From contig NZ_AP024169.1 of the NCBI RefSeq assembly GCF_016591975.1, forward strand, positions 1,970,001-2,034,000: DNA of 64,000 bases. The letters are read 5' to 3'. Made by a program: the position numbers and the translations under genes. Origin of the DNA: Anaeromicropila herbilytica. GTDB lineage: Bacteria; Bacillota; Clostridia; Lachnospirales; Lachnospiraceae. This document shows positions 16,407 to 25,699 of this stretch, piece by piece (the first letter of the stretch is position 1; each line of letters begins with the position of its first letter). The notes under the pieces are model-generated. The model was not told where the DNA came from, did no database searches, and worked only from the letters and a program-made list of their open reading frames with translations.

Positions 16407-18542
16407 CTATTCCTCATGAATCAACGGTTCAAACACCCTCTTATTATAGACATCATCTGAAGTACTAGCTTCCTTAATTGCTTTCTGACAGAAGTATTCT
16501 TGTGAATCCAAGGCTTTCTTACCTCTCTTATCTACTTTCTCATAGGTATCTTCCGCAGTTAATACATGAGCTTTTACGGTATCCTTTAACTCAATCTTTA
16601 GAATATCAATTATTTCTGCTTTTAAACTTTGTGCCTCTACAGGAAATAGTATCTCAACACGCTTATCGAGATTTCTTGGCATCCAATCAGAACTACCAAG
16701 GTATACTTCTTCATATCCACCATTTAGAAAATAAAAGATCCTTGAATGTTCTAAGAAGTTTCCAACTATTGACCGAACCGTAATGTTCTCACTTATTGTA
16801 GGAATACCCACTTTTACAGAACATATGCCTCGAATGATAAGTTCAATCTTAACACCCGCATTTGAAGCTTCATAGAGAGCACTAATAATGGACTTATCAC
16901 ATAGTGAGTTCATTTTTGCGATAATATGTCCCTTTTTACCATTTCTAGCATGTTCCGTTTCTCTGTGAATGAGTTCTAAGAATTTATCTCGTAACCATAG
17001 AGGCGCTAGGGAGAGTTTATTCCAGGTAAGGGGTTCTGAATAACCGGAGAGCATATTAAAGACAGCAGTTGCATCTTCTCCAATTGGTTTAGAACAGGTG
17101 AGAAGTCCAAGGTCAGTATATAGTTTTGCAGTAGAATCATTGTAATTGCCTGTTCCTAGATGTACATAACGTCGGATCCCATCGTCTTCTTTCCGAACAA
17201 CTAGCGTTATTTTGCTGTGTGTCTTTAAACCTAATAATCCATAGATAACATGGCAACCTGATTGTTCTAATTTTTTGGCCCAGTTGATGTTATTTTCTTC
17301 ATCAAATCTAGCTTTTAATTCAACTAATACAGAAACCTGCTTTCCATTTTCTGCAGCATCTGCTAACGCAGTGATGATTGGTGAATTGCCACTAACTCTG
17401 TAAAGTGTTTGCTTAATTGCAAGCACATTTGGATCTAATGCAGCTTGCTTTACAAAGTCTACAACAGGATCAAAGGTCTGATATGGATGATGGAGTAGAA
17501 TATCTTTTCTACGAATTTGGGTAAAAAGATCTTCTTCGTGATTTAAATCTTTGACAGGTTGGGGAATATATTTGGTATGTTTTAAATGATCAAATCCATC
17601 AAGGGAGAATAATTTCATAAGAAAAGTAAAATCAAGTGGACCGTTCATTTTCAAAATATCGTGATCTTTCACATGAAGCTCTTTTTTTAATATCTTGAGT
17701 AACCTTTTATCAATGTTATCTTCGACATCGAGTCGTATTACTTCACCCCATTGCCTCTTTTTAAGTTGTTTTTGAATCTCCTTTAATAAATCAGCAGCCT
17801 CATCTTCATCAATCGAGAGATCAGCGTTTCTCATAATTCGATAAGGATAGGCACAGATGACTTCATAATTTAGGAACAGTTTATGAATATTTTTCTCTAT
17901 TATTTGTTCCAATAATATAAATGTTATATCTGAATCTTTAGAAGATGGGATTGGAACAATTCTAGGTAATACATTAGGCACTTGAACCGTTGCGAAATCA
18001 TATTCTTCGGAATCCTTCTCTTCACGAATTAAGGCACCAATATTTAAAGTTTTATTTCTTATAAGAGGAAAAGGTCTTGAGGAATCTACGGCCATTGGCG
18101 TTAACACAGGATAGACATCATTCATAAAGTAGTCGTCAACATATTTACTTTGGATATCAGTTAAATTCTCATAATGAGGTACTATAGTGATATTTTGATT
18201 TTTCAATAAGGGTAGTAAAGAACGATTATAGGTATTGTATTGAGTATTCACAAACTCATGCGCTTTTTCTGAAATAATTTTCAATTGTTGTTCGGGATTA
18301 AGGCCAGCGATATCTTTTTTGGTATAGCCAGCATTAACCATATCCTTTAAGGAGGCGATTCGAATCATAAAAAATTCATCAAGGTTAGAAGCAGTAATGC
18401 TTAAAAATTTTAATCGTTCAAAAAGTGGATTGGATTTGTCTTTTGCTTCACCTAAGACACGATAATTAAAATCAATCCAACTAAGTTCTCTGTTGGTGAA
18501 GTATTCAGGTTTATTAAATTCACTTTTATTATCATTAGCCAT
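16407..18542 (-). CDS. ppk: Polyphosphate kinase (PPK1)
   Basis: PPK1 polymerises the ATP gamma-phosphate into polyphosphate, reversibly. Its 711 residues cover the N-terminal helical domain (NRELSWIDFNYRVL near 20), the head domain, and two phospholipase-D-like C-terminal domains. The autophosphorylated His is in LGLKTHSKITLVVR, with the partner segment RYVHLGTGNYND. The second domain shows YLGSSDWMPRNLDKRVE. ATG follows AAAAGGAG. Its start is 2 bp from the end of ppx, so the two are co-transcribed with ppx first. That pairing gives opposed synthesis and degradation. Confidence 0.96.
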   Translation of the reverse strand: MANDNKSEFNKPEYFTNRELSWIDFNYRVLGEAKDKSNPLFERLKFLSITASNLDEFFMIRIASLKDMVNAGYTKKDIAGLNPEQQLKIISEKAHEFVNTQYNTYNRSLLPLLKNQNITIVPHYENLTDIQSKYVDDYFMNDVYPVLTPMAVDSSRPFPLIRNKTLNIGALIREEKDSEEYDFATVQVPNVLPRIVPIPSSKDSDITFILLEQIIEKNIHKLFLNYEVICAYPYRIMRNADLSIDEDEAADLLKEIQKQLKKRQWGEVIRLDVEDNIDKRLLKILKKELHVKDHDILKMNGPLDFTFLMKLFSLDGFDHLKHTKYIPQPVKDLNHEEDLFTQIRRKDILLHHPYQTFDPVVDFVKQAALDPNVLAIKQTLYRVSGNSPIITALADAAENGKQVSVLVELKARFDEENNINWAKKLEQSGCHVIYGLLGLKTHSKITLVVRKEDDGIRRYVHLGTGNYNDSTAKLYTDLGLLTCSKPIGEDATAVFNMLSGYSEPLTWNKLSLAPLWLRDKFLELIHRETEHARNGKKGHIIAKMNSLCDKSIISALYEASNAGVKIELIIRGICSVKVGIPTISENITVRSIVGNFLEHSRIFYFLNGGYEEVYLGSSDWMPRNLDKRVEILFPVEAQSLKAEIIDILKIELKDTVKAHVLTAEDTYEKVDKRGKKALDSQEYFCQKAIKEASTSDDVYNKRVFEPLIHEE

Positions 18543-18544
18543 AG

Positions 18545-20095
18545 TTAGATACTCCTTTTCTGTTTTAGAACTGGTCGAATTCCATATACTTCTTCGAAAT
18601 AATCTGCTTTACTTTCAAATAGCCCCATTTCTAACGTAATATCTCTAATCGTCTTAGCAGTAATCACTAATAAATTATCCTTTAGTGTTAATTGAATATC
18701 AGAAAATTTTTGTTTATGACTCTTATCCATTGCATTTGCTATTTTTAGGATTGCACTTAATTTACTAATCTTTAAATAGGTTTCTTTATCACAGGACATA
18801 CTGATAGCATTATAACTTGGTAAGTTATTAATACTGTACTTTACCATATAAGCTATCATCACGCGTTCAAGGTGTGAGATTCCTATTATTTCAGTAGACA
18901 TGATAATGTTATAGGAATTATTACTAACATCATTCATATTTATAAATTTACCACAATCATGAAGAATGACGGCAATTTGAAGCAATAAACGTTCCCGTTT
19001 TCCAAGTCCATGCAGTTTTTTGATTCGATCAAACACATTCAGTGCTATATATTCAACGTTTTTGTTATGGACGGTATTACATTGATAGCGACTTGCAATA
19101 TTGGAAGCTGCCGAAAGGATATCATCCGTAAAGTTATGCGTTGGTTTAATAAAATTTTTCTTTTTAGCATAATCTGCAGCTAGTGCATCACATAGAGTGG
19201 TGCCTGGAAACCACATAACCTCTGCCTTTGTTTCACGGAACATTTTATGATATATCATAAAGGTTGGAAGAAGTAAAACGGCTTGTTCTTTTTGAAGGTT
19301 TAGTAGTTTACTGATGCCATCTATAGGTTTCTGCAATAATGTAGAATAGATTGTTTCAAATGTATCACTTTGAATTGAGTCAGTGTCAGATGGTAGCGAT
19401 TGATTGGCATACCGAAGAATTTCACCAGCATAATCACCTACCGCGATTATCGTTTTTATTTTAGTATCATCTAAGAAAAGATTTTTAAAAGTAAGCATAT
19501 CGGTATCAATGTACTCTGAGATTAGACTATAGTAATTAGAAGTTTTATTCTCGAGATCAGATAAGAGTTCTCGAATACGCAAGGAACCTAACCGAATGTT
19601 CTGCGTTGTGATAAGTGATTTCTTATCAAATAAAGAAATCTGTATACTTCCAGCACCAATATCTACAATGGCAGTCCCTTTTTCAATAATTCTATTAAAT
19701 TCTGCTTCGTGTAATGCAATTGCTTTGTAGCATAAGAAACGCTGTTCAGAATTGCTTAATACTTTTACATGAATATTAGAGCTTAATTTGATTTGATCTA
19801 GAATCATAATATAGTTGGAGGCTTCCCTAATGGCGCTTGTAGCGCAGGCAGTATACTCAACAACACTGTATTCCTTCATTTTTTGTGAGAATTGAATTAA
19901 TACATCACATACTTCTTCTACTAGTTCATGACTTATCTTACCATATGTATAAGTGTCAGAACCTAGTTCAATGGTATGGCGTACTTGTTCTAATTCCTTT
20001 ATACCGTTCTTTTTAGTAAATTCAAAGATCTTCATGGATAATTCGTTAGAACCAACATCGATTGCAGCAAAAGTAGTAACAGGCATATCATCCAC
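18545..20095 (-). CDS. ppx: Exopolyphosphatase / Ppx-GppA phosphatase with HD domain
   Basis: Ppx/GppA proteins hydrolyse polyphosphate or pppGpp. The actin-like ATPase fold is visible: AIDVGSNELSMKIF near residue 10 (phosphate 1 loop), AIREASN near 90 and VDIGAGSIQISLF near 140 (phosphate 2 loop). The C-terminal third carries an HD-type domain with QIAVILHDCGKFI near 390. Its 516 residues match the long Ppx form. The operon with ppk favours exopolyphosphatase over pppGpp hydrolase. Starts at 20095 (taken) and 20086 are both possible behind AAAAGGGG. Confidence 0.92.
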   Translation of the reverse strand: MDDMPVTTFAAIDVGSNELSMKIFEFTKKNGIKELEQVRHTIELGSDTYTYGKISHELVEEVCDVLIQFSQKMKEYSVVEYTACATSAIREASNYIMILDQIKLSSNIHVKVLSNSEQRFLCYKAIALHEAEFNRIIEKGTAIVDIGAGSIQISLFDKKSLITTQNIRLGSLRIRELLSDLENKTSNYYSLISEYIDTDMLTFKNLFLDDTKIKTIIAVGDYAGEILRYANQSLPSDTDSIQSDTFETIYSTLLQKPIDGISKLLNLQKEQAVLLLPTFMIYHKMFRETKAEVMWFPGTTLCDALAADYAKKKNFIKPTHNFTDDILSAASNIASRYQCNTVHNKNVEYIALNVFDRIKKLHGLGKRERLLLQIAVILHDCGKFINMNDVSNNSYNIIMSTEIIGISHLERVMIAYMVKYSINNLPSYNAISMSCDKETYLKISKLSAILKIANAMDKSHKQKFSDIQLTLKDNLLVITAKTIRDITLEMGLFESKADYFEEVYGIRPVLKQKRSI

Positions 20096-20229
20096 CCCTT
20101 TTCTTATAATTAGTGAGTTGTAATGTAAATTAATAATGATAAGGATAGCTAAATGTGTTAATTAGTATGTGTTATTATACATTTTACTATTTAGCTAAAA
20201 AAAACTCTACTAAAATTTTCAAAAAGTAG

Positions 20230-20258
20230 TTGACATTTACATTGATGTAGTGTACTAT
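20230..20258 (+). promoter_or_regulatory. Promoter of GntR-ABC operon
   Basis: TTGACA (20230-20235), a 17-nt spacer and TACTAT (20253-20258). The -10 sits inside TAGTGTACTATC, a candidate half-operator for the YtrA-like regulator encoded just downstream. Confidence 0.65.
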
Positions 20259-20309
20259 CTAACTATGGAACTAGAAAAATAGAAAACTATTAAGAAAGGA
20301 GACTGATTT

Positions 20310-20663
20310 ATGGAGTTTGATACCAATATTCCAATTTATGTGCAAGTGATTCATGATATAAAAACAGAAATCGTGTCCGGAATATTGAGCCTTGGTGATA
20401 AATTACCATCTGCGAGAGAGCTTGCGTATAAATATAAAATCAATCCGAATACCGCAGCAAGAATATATAAAGAATTAGAAGCAGACCAAATATGCTATAC
20501 AAAAAGAGGAATAGGAACATTTATTACAGAAGATAAAGATATCCTAGTGGAAATTAAAAAAGAAATGGCTAGTAATTTATTAGATAATTTTATGAGTGGA
20601 ATGATGCAGATTGGGTATTCAAAAGAAGAAATAATTACCTTGATTCAAAATCAAGATAAATAA
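20310..20663 (+). CDS. GntR-family regulator (YtrA subfamily)
   Basis: This 117-aa protein has the GntR winged helix (IPIYVQVIHDIKTEIVSG, LPSARELAYKYKINPNTAARIY, RGIGTFIT) and only a short helical C-terminus with no effector domain. That is the YtrA subfamily, which usually represses a linked ABC transporter. An ATPase and a permease follow directly. AAAGGAG precedes the ATG. The inducer is unknown; YtrA homologues respond to cell-wall-active compounds. Confidence 0.93.
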   Translation: MEFDTNIPIYVQVIHDIKTEIVSGILSLGDKLPSARELAYKYKINPNTAARIYKELEADQICYTKRGIGTFITEDKDILVEIKKEMASNLLDNFMSGMMQIGYSKEEIITLIQNQDK

Positions 20664-20750
20664 ATTAATATAATTTTAATGTAATTATAATGGAAACTAA
20701 TCCATATTATGTTAAAATGTCACTATTAAGTTAATGAAGGAGAGAGCATT

Positions 20751-21440
20751 ATGATGTTAGAAAGTAAAAATCTTGTTAAGAAGTATATGACAAAAACAGC
20801 TGTCAAAAATATTTCCCTTTCAATAGAAAGAGGAAGAATTTATGCCATATTAGGACCTAACGGAAGTGGTAAAACTACTTTTATGAAAATGGCAGCAGGC
20901 CTTGTAAAACCAACGAATGGAACAATTACCTATGAAGGCCTACCAATTGGAATTGAATCAAAAGAAAAAGTTGCCTATATGTCTACAGAACCATTTTTCT
21001 ATAGTTATATGACGATTGCAGATGTAGGTAAATATTATCAAGATTTCTTTAAAGATTTTGATATGGCAAGATATGAAGATTTGATCCAGAAGATGGATCT
21101 AAATATGAAAGATAAAGCAAAAACATTATCCTCTGGTCTTGCAGCTAAGCTAAAGATTGCAGCTACACTTGCAAGAAAAGCAGAACTATATATGTTAGAT
21201 GAACCTCTTAATGGTATTGATATCATTGCAAGAGAAAAGATTATTAATACAATCTTAGAAGTAGCAAATGATAATACATCAATTTTAATCTCAAGCCATT
21301 TAGTAGATGAATTAGAGAAAATTATTGATCATGCAGTATTCATCAAGACAGGTGAAGTTGTATTAGTTGGCGATGCAGATAGATTACGTGAAGAACATGG
21401 TAAATCAATTGTAGATCTCTATAAAGAGATTTACGCGTAA
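20751..21440 (+). CDS. ABC transporter ATP-binding protein
   Basis: This is a 229-aa nucleotide-binding domain. Walker A is GPNGSGKTTFMK near residue 40, the signature region reads TLSSGLAAKLKIAATLARK (degenerate LSSGL instead of LSGGQ), Walker B is LYMLDEPLNGID, and the switch His lies in ISSHLVDELE. Residues after strand 6 (EHGKSIVDLYKEIYA) fit YtrB/EcsA-like exporters. It is encoded between its regulator and its permease. It probably exports, or responds to, an envelope-active compound; the substrate cannot be named. Confidence 0.93.
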   Translation: MMLESKNLVKKYMTKTAVKNISLSIERGRIYAILGPNGSGKTTFMKMAAGLVKPTNGTITYEGLPIGIESKEKVAYMSTEPFFYSYMTIADVGKYYQDFFKDFDMARYEDLIQKMDLNMKDKAKTLSSGLAAKLKIAATLARKAELYMLDEPLNGIDIIAREKIINTILEVANDNTSILISSHLVDELEKIIDHAVFIKTGEVVLVGDADRLREEHGKSIVDLYKEIYA

Positions 21441-21454
21441 GGGGGATATGAAAT

Positions 21455-22201
21455 ATGTTAAAGTTAATGAAATATGAATTTAGAAAACAGGCCTTTTCAA
21501 AGGGCGTCATCTTAGCATTATTAGGTTTAGTGGAAGTACTTTTTGGATATAGTGTTATTTTTGATAATGAAAATGTATTAGGAACATCAGTATTTCTTTT
21601 AACAATGCTCTCATTTGCATCATTAATTTTTGTTGCTTATGAGTCAATCATTACTTTTTCCAAGGATTTAAAAGAAAAATGTAGTTACATGTTGTTCTTA
21701 GTACCTAAGTCAACATACAGTATTATTGGAGCAAAAGTATTAAGTGCAGGAATTCAAGTAATAGCTGTTGGGTTATTATTCTTAGCAGTTAGTGCAGTAG
21801 ATTTTTCAATCTTAGTTGCAAAATACTCCTCTTTAGCAGAGATTACAGATAAAGTGAGAAAACTAATTTCTGCTGTTATTGCTTATGATATTAATGGATC
21901 AGATGTATTTTTAGCATTTTTTAATGTATTACTTAATTGGATTTCTATTATTACAGTAGCGTTTTTCTCAATTACTTTAAGTACTACATTTTTAGCAAAT
22001 AAGAAATTTAAAGGTGTTGTGAGTTTTATAATCTTTGTAGTTCTAAACTATCTATTTGGTCTTATAGTAAGAACAACGATTGGAGATCAAATTAATTATA
22101 CACAAACAAAAATTATTTTGGATTGCTTATATTATATTTGCTTTACAATTATCACATATTTTGGAACTGGATATATGTTAGATAAAAAAGTTAGTGTCTG
22201 A
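21455..22201 (+). CDS. ABC-2-type transporter permease
   Basis: This 248-aa membrane protein starts MLKLMKYEFRKQAFSKG, the cytoplasmic amphipathic start typical of ABC-2 permeases. About six hydrophobic helices follow, with a larger extracellular loop at about 115-150. It starts 14 bp after the ATPase gene with GGGGG as ribosome site, and would dimerise to form the pore. A terminator lies just downstream, closing the GntR-ATPase-permease operon. Confidence 0.88.
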   Translation: MLKLMKYEFRKQAFSKGVILALLGLVEVLFGYSVIFDNENVLGTSVFLLTMLSFASLIFVAYESIITFSKDLKEKCSYMLFLVPKSTYSIIGAKVLSAGIQVIAVGLLFLAVSAVDFSILVAKYSSLAEITDKVRKLISAVIAYDINGSDVFLAFFNVLLNWISIITVAFFSITLSTTFLANKKFKGVVSFIIFVVLNYLFGLIVRTTIGDQINYTQTKIILDCLYYICFTIITYFGTGYMLDKKVSV

Positions 22202-22527
22202 TTTAAGGAAAGTTTTGCATTAGAATAACTGTTATAAAGGGGCTGTGTCAGAGTGCACAGTCTCATTTTTTTATAAAAAAATAAGCGTTTGGTATCTTTT
22301 GAATATAATTAAGTATAAAAATTATTGTAACGAGTCCCCTCTAAGTATTATAATATAAGCAAAAATAGTAGATTTTTATAAGAAATTACATTATAATAAT
22401 GAAAGTATGTAGATGAGAATAAGAATTAAAGGGTATGGAAGATTGCGGACATTAAAGCGATTTAAACCTACTTCTCTATCCAATAGATTTTTTATTAGTC
22501 ATCTAAAATTGAAAGGCATGAAGAAAA
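22202..22527. other. 326-bp spacer with terminator, upstream of queA
   Basis: A stem GGCTGTG (22241-22247) with CACAGTC (22256-22262), one G-U pair, followed by TCATTTTTTT, terminates the ABC operon. The remaining 250 bp are AT-rich. No preQ1 riboswitch consensus was found upstream of queA. Confidence 0.7.
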
Positions 22528-23580
22528 ATGACATTAAAAGATTTTGATTTTTATTTACCAGAGGAACTTATCGCACAAGATCCATTAGAGGATCGTTCAA
22601 GTTCAAGATTACTTGTTCTTAATAAAAATACAGGTGAATATGAACATAAAATATTCCGAGACATTATAAATTATCTACGCCCAAATGATTGCTTAGTTAT
22701 CAATAATACGAAAGTAATTCCAGCTAGATTAATAGGTGAAAGAGAAGAAACAAAGGCAAAAGTGGAATTGTTATTATTAAAGCGCCAAGATAATGATATC
22801 TGGGAATGCCTTGTAAAACCAGGGAAGAAAGCAAAGATTGGAACAAAGATTATCTTTGGTGATGGTTTATTAACTGCAGAAGTAGTTGATATTATTGAGG
22901 AAGGAAATCGTCTCGTACAATTTACGTATGAGGGAATCTTTGAAGAGATTCTTGATCAGTTAGGTCAGATGCCACTTCCTCCATATATTACACATCAATT
23001 GCAGGACAAGAATCGTTACCAGACTGTATATGCGAAATATGAAGGCTCCGCAGCTGCTCCAACTGCAGGTCTGCACTTTACAAAGGAATTATTAGAGCAG
23101 ATTAAGGAGAAAGGGGTAACGATTGCAAATGTTACACTTCATGTAGGGCTAGGAACATTTCGTCCAGTAAAAGTAGACAATATTCTAGAGCATCATATGC
23201 ACTCTGAATTCTATCAAATAGAACAAGAAGAAGCAGATAAGATTAATAATGCTAAGAAAAATGGTGGAAGAATCGTAGCTGTCGGAACAACAAGTTGTAG
23301 AACTATTGAATCGGCATCCGATGAAAATGGATATGTAAAGGCTTGCAGTGGAAATACAGAGATTTTTATCTATCCAGGTTATAAGTTCAAAGTATTAGAT
23401 TGCTTAATTACGAATTTCCATCTACCTGAGTCGACCTTATTAATGCTAGTATCTGCACTTTCGAGTAGAGATACTATATTAAAAGCATACGAAGAAGCTG
23501 TTAAGGAACGTTACCGTTTCTTTAGTTTTGGGGATGCAATGTTTATTACAGATGATGAAATAATAAAAGAAGGTAAATAA
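22528..23580 (+). CDS. queA: S-adenosylmethionine:tRNA ribosyltransferase-isomerase
   Basis: QueA transfers and isomerises the ribosyl moiety of SAM onto preQ1-tRNA, giving epoxyqueuosine at the wobble position of GUN-decoding tRNAs. The 350 residues show DFYLPEELIAQDPLEDRSSSR at the start (DF..PEELIA..P and R..SRLL), INNTKVIPARLIGER, the Ala/Pro-rich GSAAAPTAGLHFT near 175 and NFHLPESTLLMLVSAL near 305. All are diagnostic. It stands alone; tgt is not in the window. An intrinsic terminator follows. Confidence 0.96.
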   Translation: MTLKDFDFYLPEELIAQDPLEDRSSSRLLVLNKNTGEYEHKIFRDIINYLRPNDCLVINNTKVIPARLIGEREETKAKVELLLLKRQDNDIWECLVKPGKKAKIGTKIIFGDGLLTAEVVDIIEEGNRLVQFTYEGIFEEILDQLGQMPLPPYITHQLQDKNRYQTVYAKYEGSAAAPTAGLHFTKELLEQIKEKGVTIANVTLHVGLGTFRPVKVDNILEHHMHSEFYQIEQEEADKINNAKKNGGRIVAVGTTSCRTIESASDENGYVKACSGNTEIFIYPGYKFKVLDCLITNFHLPESTLLMLVSALSSRDTILKAYEEAVKERYRFFSFGDAMFITDDEIIKEGK

Positions 23581-23591
23581 TCAAAAAAGAG

Positions 23592-23622
23592 TAGAGACTA
23601 ATAGTTTAGCCTCTATTTTTTT
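23592..23622 (+). terminator. Intrinsic terminator after queA
   Basis: TAGAGACTAA (23592-23601) pairs with TTAGCCTCTA (23606-23615), one mismatch, followed by seven Ts. Confidence 0.8.
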
Positions 23623-23684
23623 ACGTTCTTATGCAAGACCCTCGAATCATTAGAATTATATTAAATTGATTGAAAGTCTTGCAA

Positions 23685-23729
23685 TTAAGTATTATTTGTA
23701 TTAGTATATATAATACAAATAATACTTAA
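23685..23729. promoter_or_regulatory. Perfect 19-bp inverted repeat upstream of the DUF1648-like/GntR operon
   Basis: The arm TTAAGTATTATTTGTATTA (23685-23703) is repeated exactly in reverse complement at 23711-23729, with a 7-nt centre GTATATA. It overlaps possible promoter hexamers (TTGCAA 23680-23685, TAGTAT 23702-23707). No T-run follows, so an operator, probably for the GntR protein encoded two genes on, is more likely than a terminator. Confidence 0.65.
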
Positions 23730-23777
23730 ATAGGGATACGATGGTAATTATATATCGTTCCAGAAAGAGGTGCTACA

Positions 23778-25181
23778 ATGGACTCAAAAGATTGGATACT
23801 TACAATTGTTTTTCTAGCAATACATTATATATGGTGGATTAGTTTCTTATATTCATATCATATGGAGTCTGATATGAAAGCGAAGAGGTTATTCACAGTA
23901 TTTGTCCCAGATGAAAAGAAAAGAAAAATGAATATTCAAGAGATAATAACTAAGTTTCAACAGAAATTAGTTAGTTTACGATGGATTATGCTTCTGACAT
24001 CAGTGATATTTTTACTACCAATACCAATGTTATATAAAATCATATATCTAGTACTAACTGCTTTTCTGCCAATGTATCTTTTATATAAAGAAGCGAACAA
24101 AGCTAGGCAGTCTATACTTAGGATTAAGAAAGAGGAACTTTGGGAAATAAGCAGTGAAAAAGTAGTTCATATCGATTTAGGATTAAATGAGCAGATTACA
24201 GAAGCGATGTTACCGATGGGTTACTTTCTGATACCAATCTTAATGCAATTTCTTGCATTAAGTTATGATGAATGGAAAGGTCAGGGATTATCTGTACTAA
24301 GTATAAGTTCTATATTCTTATTAGGCATGGGAGTGCTAGGATATTTTCTTCTAAGACGATTGCCAAATAAAACTTATTGTGATGACCATGATAAAAATAG
24401 AAATGTGAATGAGATGCAAAGATACTATTATTCCTTATTCTTATTTTATGTAGTTTTAATGGATGCCTTTATTATGCTAGCAGTAAGAGTATTTGAATAT
24501 GCAACACCAAAAATGTTAACTTTTGTTTGGCTTGGATTTATAATTGTCTTAACTTTTTTAGTCTTTTTAGCAATTAATAGTGTTAGTAAATATAGAAACT
24601 ATAAAAATAATATGTTACAGAGTACAACACAATATGATAATCAGGCAGAGACATATTGGAAATATACTTTATTGGGTTCTATCTATCGCAATCCTTATGA
24701 TACAAGGCTTTTCATTGACTCGAATAATGGTATGACTATAAATATGGCAAGACCAGGTGCGAAGATATTTTTTGGAGCAATCTTTGGTGGTGTATTCTTG
24801 CTGTTATCTTACTACTTTATCTACCCAGCATGGTTAGATCATAATCATAAATTAGTAGAATTAAGTGTAAATCAAGAAGTGGTTGAAGTATATGGACCGA
24901 TGTATTCTAATCAGATATCAATAGAATCTATTCAAAATGTTGATTTAATTACGAAGCTCCCTCATGGAACTCGTACATGGGGAACAGGCACGTTTACCTA
25001 TATGACTGGGAACTTTAAATTAGATACTTATGGAAAGTGTAGGATGTATGTTGCTAGCAAACATAAGGCTTATGTTGTTATTACTACCGATAAGGGTATT
25101 GTCATAGTAAATGATGATGAAATAGCGAAAACAAAAGCAGTTTATACACAATTAAAACATATGCTAGAGTTGCAAAAATAA
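23778..25181 (+). CDS. Multi-pass membrane protein, DUF1648/DUF5808-like
   Basis: The protein has 467 residues and about eight hydrophobic segments. An early FTVFVPDEKKRKMNI stretch (about residue 40) resembles the DUF5808 element that accompanies DUF1648 proteins. The C-terminal 110 residues after the last helix are soluble and end with repeated short beta-like segments. No catalytic motif is visible. It is followed 52 bp later by a GntR regulator, the arrangement seen for DUF1648 sensors in Firmicutes, where the membrane protein often modulates the regulator. Family placement is by resemblance and moderate in confidence. Confidence 0.7.
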   Translation: MDSKDWILTIVFLAIHYIWWISFLYSYHMESDMKAKRLFTVFVPDEKKRKMNIQEIITKFQQKLVSLRWIMLLTSVIFLLPIPMLYKIIYLVLTAFLPMYLLYKEANKARQSILRIKKEELWEISSEKVVHIDLGLNEQITEAMLPMGYFLIPILMQFLALSYDEWKGQGLSVLSISSIFLLGMGVLGYFLLRRLPNKTYCDDHDKNRNVNEMQRYYYSLFLFYVVLMDAFIMLAVRVFEYATPKMLTFVWLGFIIVLTFLVFLAINSVSKYRNYKNNMLQSTTQYDNQAETYWKYTLLGSIYRNPYDTRLFIDSNNGMTINMARPGAKIFFGAIFGGVFLLLSYYFIYPAWLDHNHKLVELSVNQEVVEVYGPMYSNQISIESIQNVDLITKLPHGTRTWGTGTFTYMTGNFKLDTYGKCRMYVASKHKAYVVITTDKGIVIVNDDEIAKTKAVYTQLKHMLELQK

Positions 25182-25233
25182 AACAACATTATAAAATAAA
25201 AACAATTCCAAAATTGAAGGGAAGGAATATATA

Positions 25234-25632
25234 ATGATTATAAAATTAGATTTTGAAAGCGAGATTCCAATCTACCTTCAAATACGAAACGAGGTTGTAA
25301 AAGGAATTGGAAAAGGCCAATTAGCAATAGGAGAACAACTTCCAACTGTGCGATCGCTTGCGAATGACATTGGGATTAATGCAATGACAGTGAACAAGGC
25401 ATATGCTTTACTTAAGAAAGAAGGATTTATCACGATTGAGCGTAGGCATGGAGCAAAAATAAGCCCAAGATATCAATCAAATATCGATTATAGTGAGAGA
25501 CTCGTAAGCGAACTTGATCTATTAACAAGTGAAGCAGCAATACGAGGATGTGATAAAGAAACGTTTTTAAGGTTGTGCGAACAGGTATATCAAAGCATTC
25601 ATGTTAGGAGACTAGAGGATGAGAAAATATAG
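25234..25632 (+). CDS. GntR-family regulator (YhcF/YtrA-like)
   Basis: This 132-aa protein has a GntR winged helix (IPIYLQIRNEVVKGIGKG, LPTVRSLANDIGINAMTVNKAY, RRHGAKI) plus a short C-terminal helix pair. It is separate in sequence from the 20310 regulator, although both are in the YtrA group. It is co-directional with the DUF1648-like gene. The perfect palindrome before that gene is a plausible autoregulatory site. AAGGAA precedes the ATG. Confidence 0.92.
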   Translation: MIIKLDFESEIPIYLQIRNEVVKGIGKGQLAIGEQLPTVRSLANDIGINAMTVNKAYALLKKEGFITIERRHGAKISPRYQSNIDYSERLVSELDLLTSEAAIRGCDKETFLRLCEQVYQSIHVRRLEDEKI

Positions 25633-25699
25633 GATACCATATGATGGTAATATGGTATATAATATTGGTGCACGATTTTAAGGAAAAGTAGGATGAAAT

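Noticed and set aside
22380..22527. preQ1 riboswitch before queA
   Set aside because: Neither the pseudoknot-forming C-rich loop nor the A-rich tail of preQ1-I or -II aptamers could be found.
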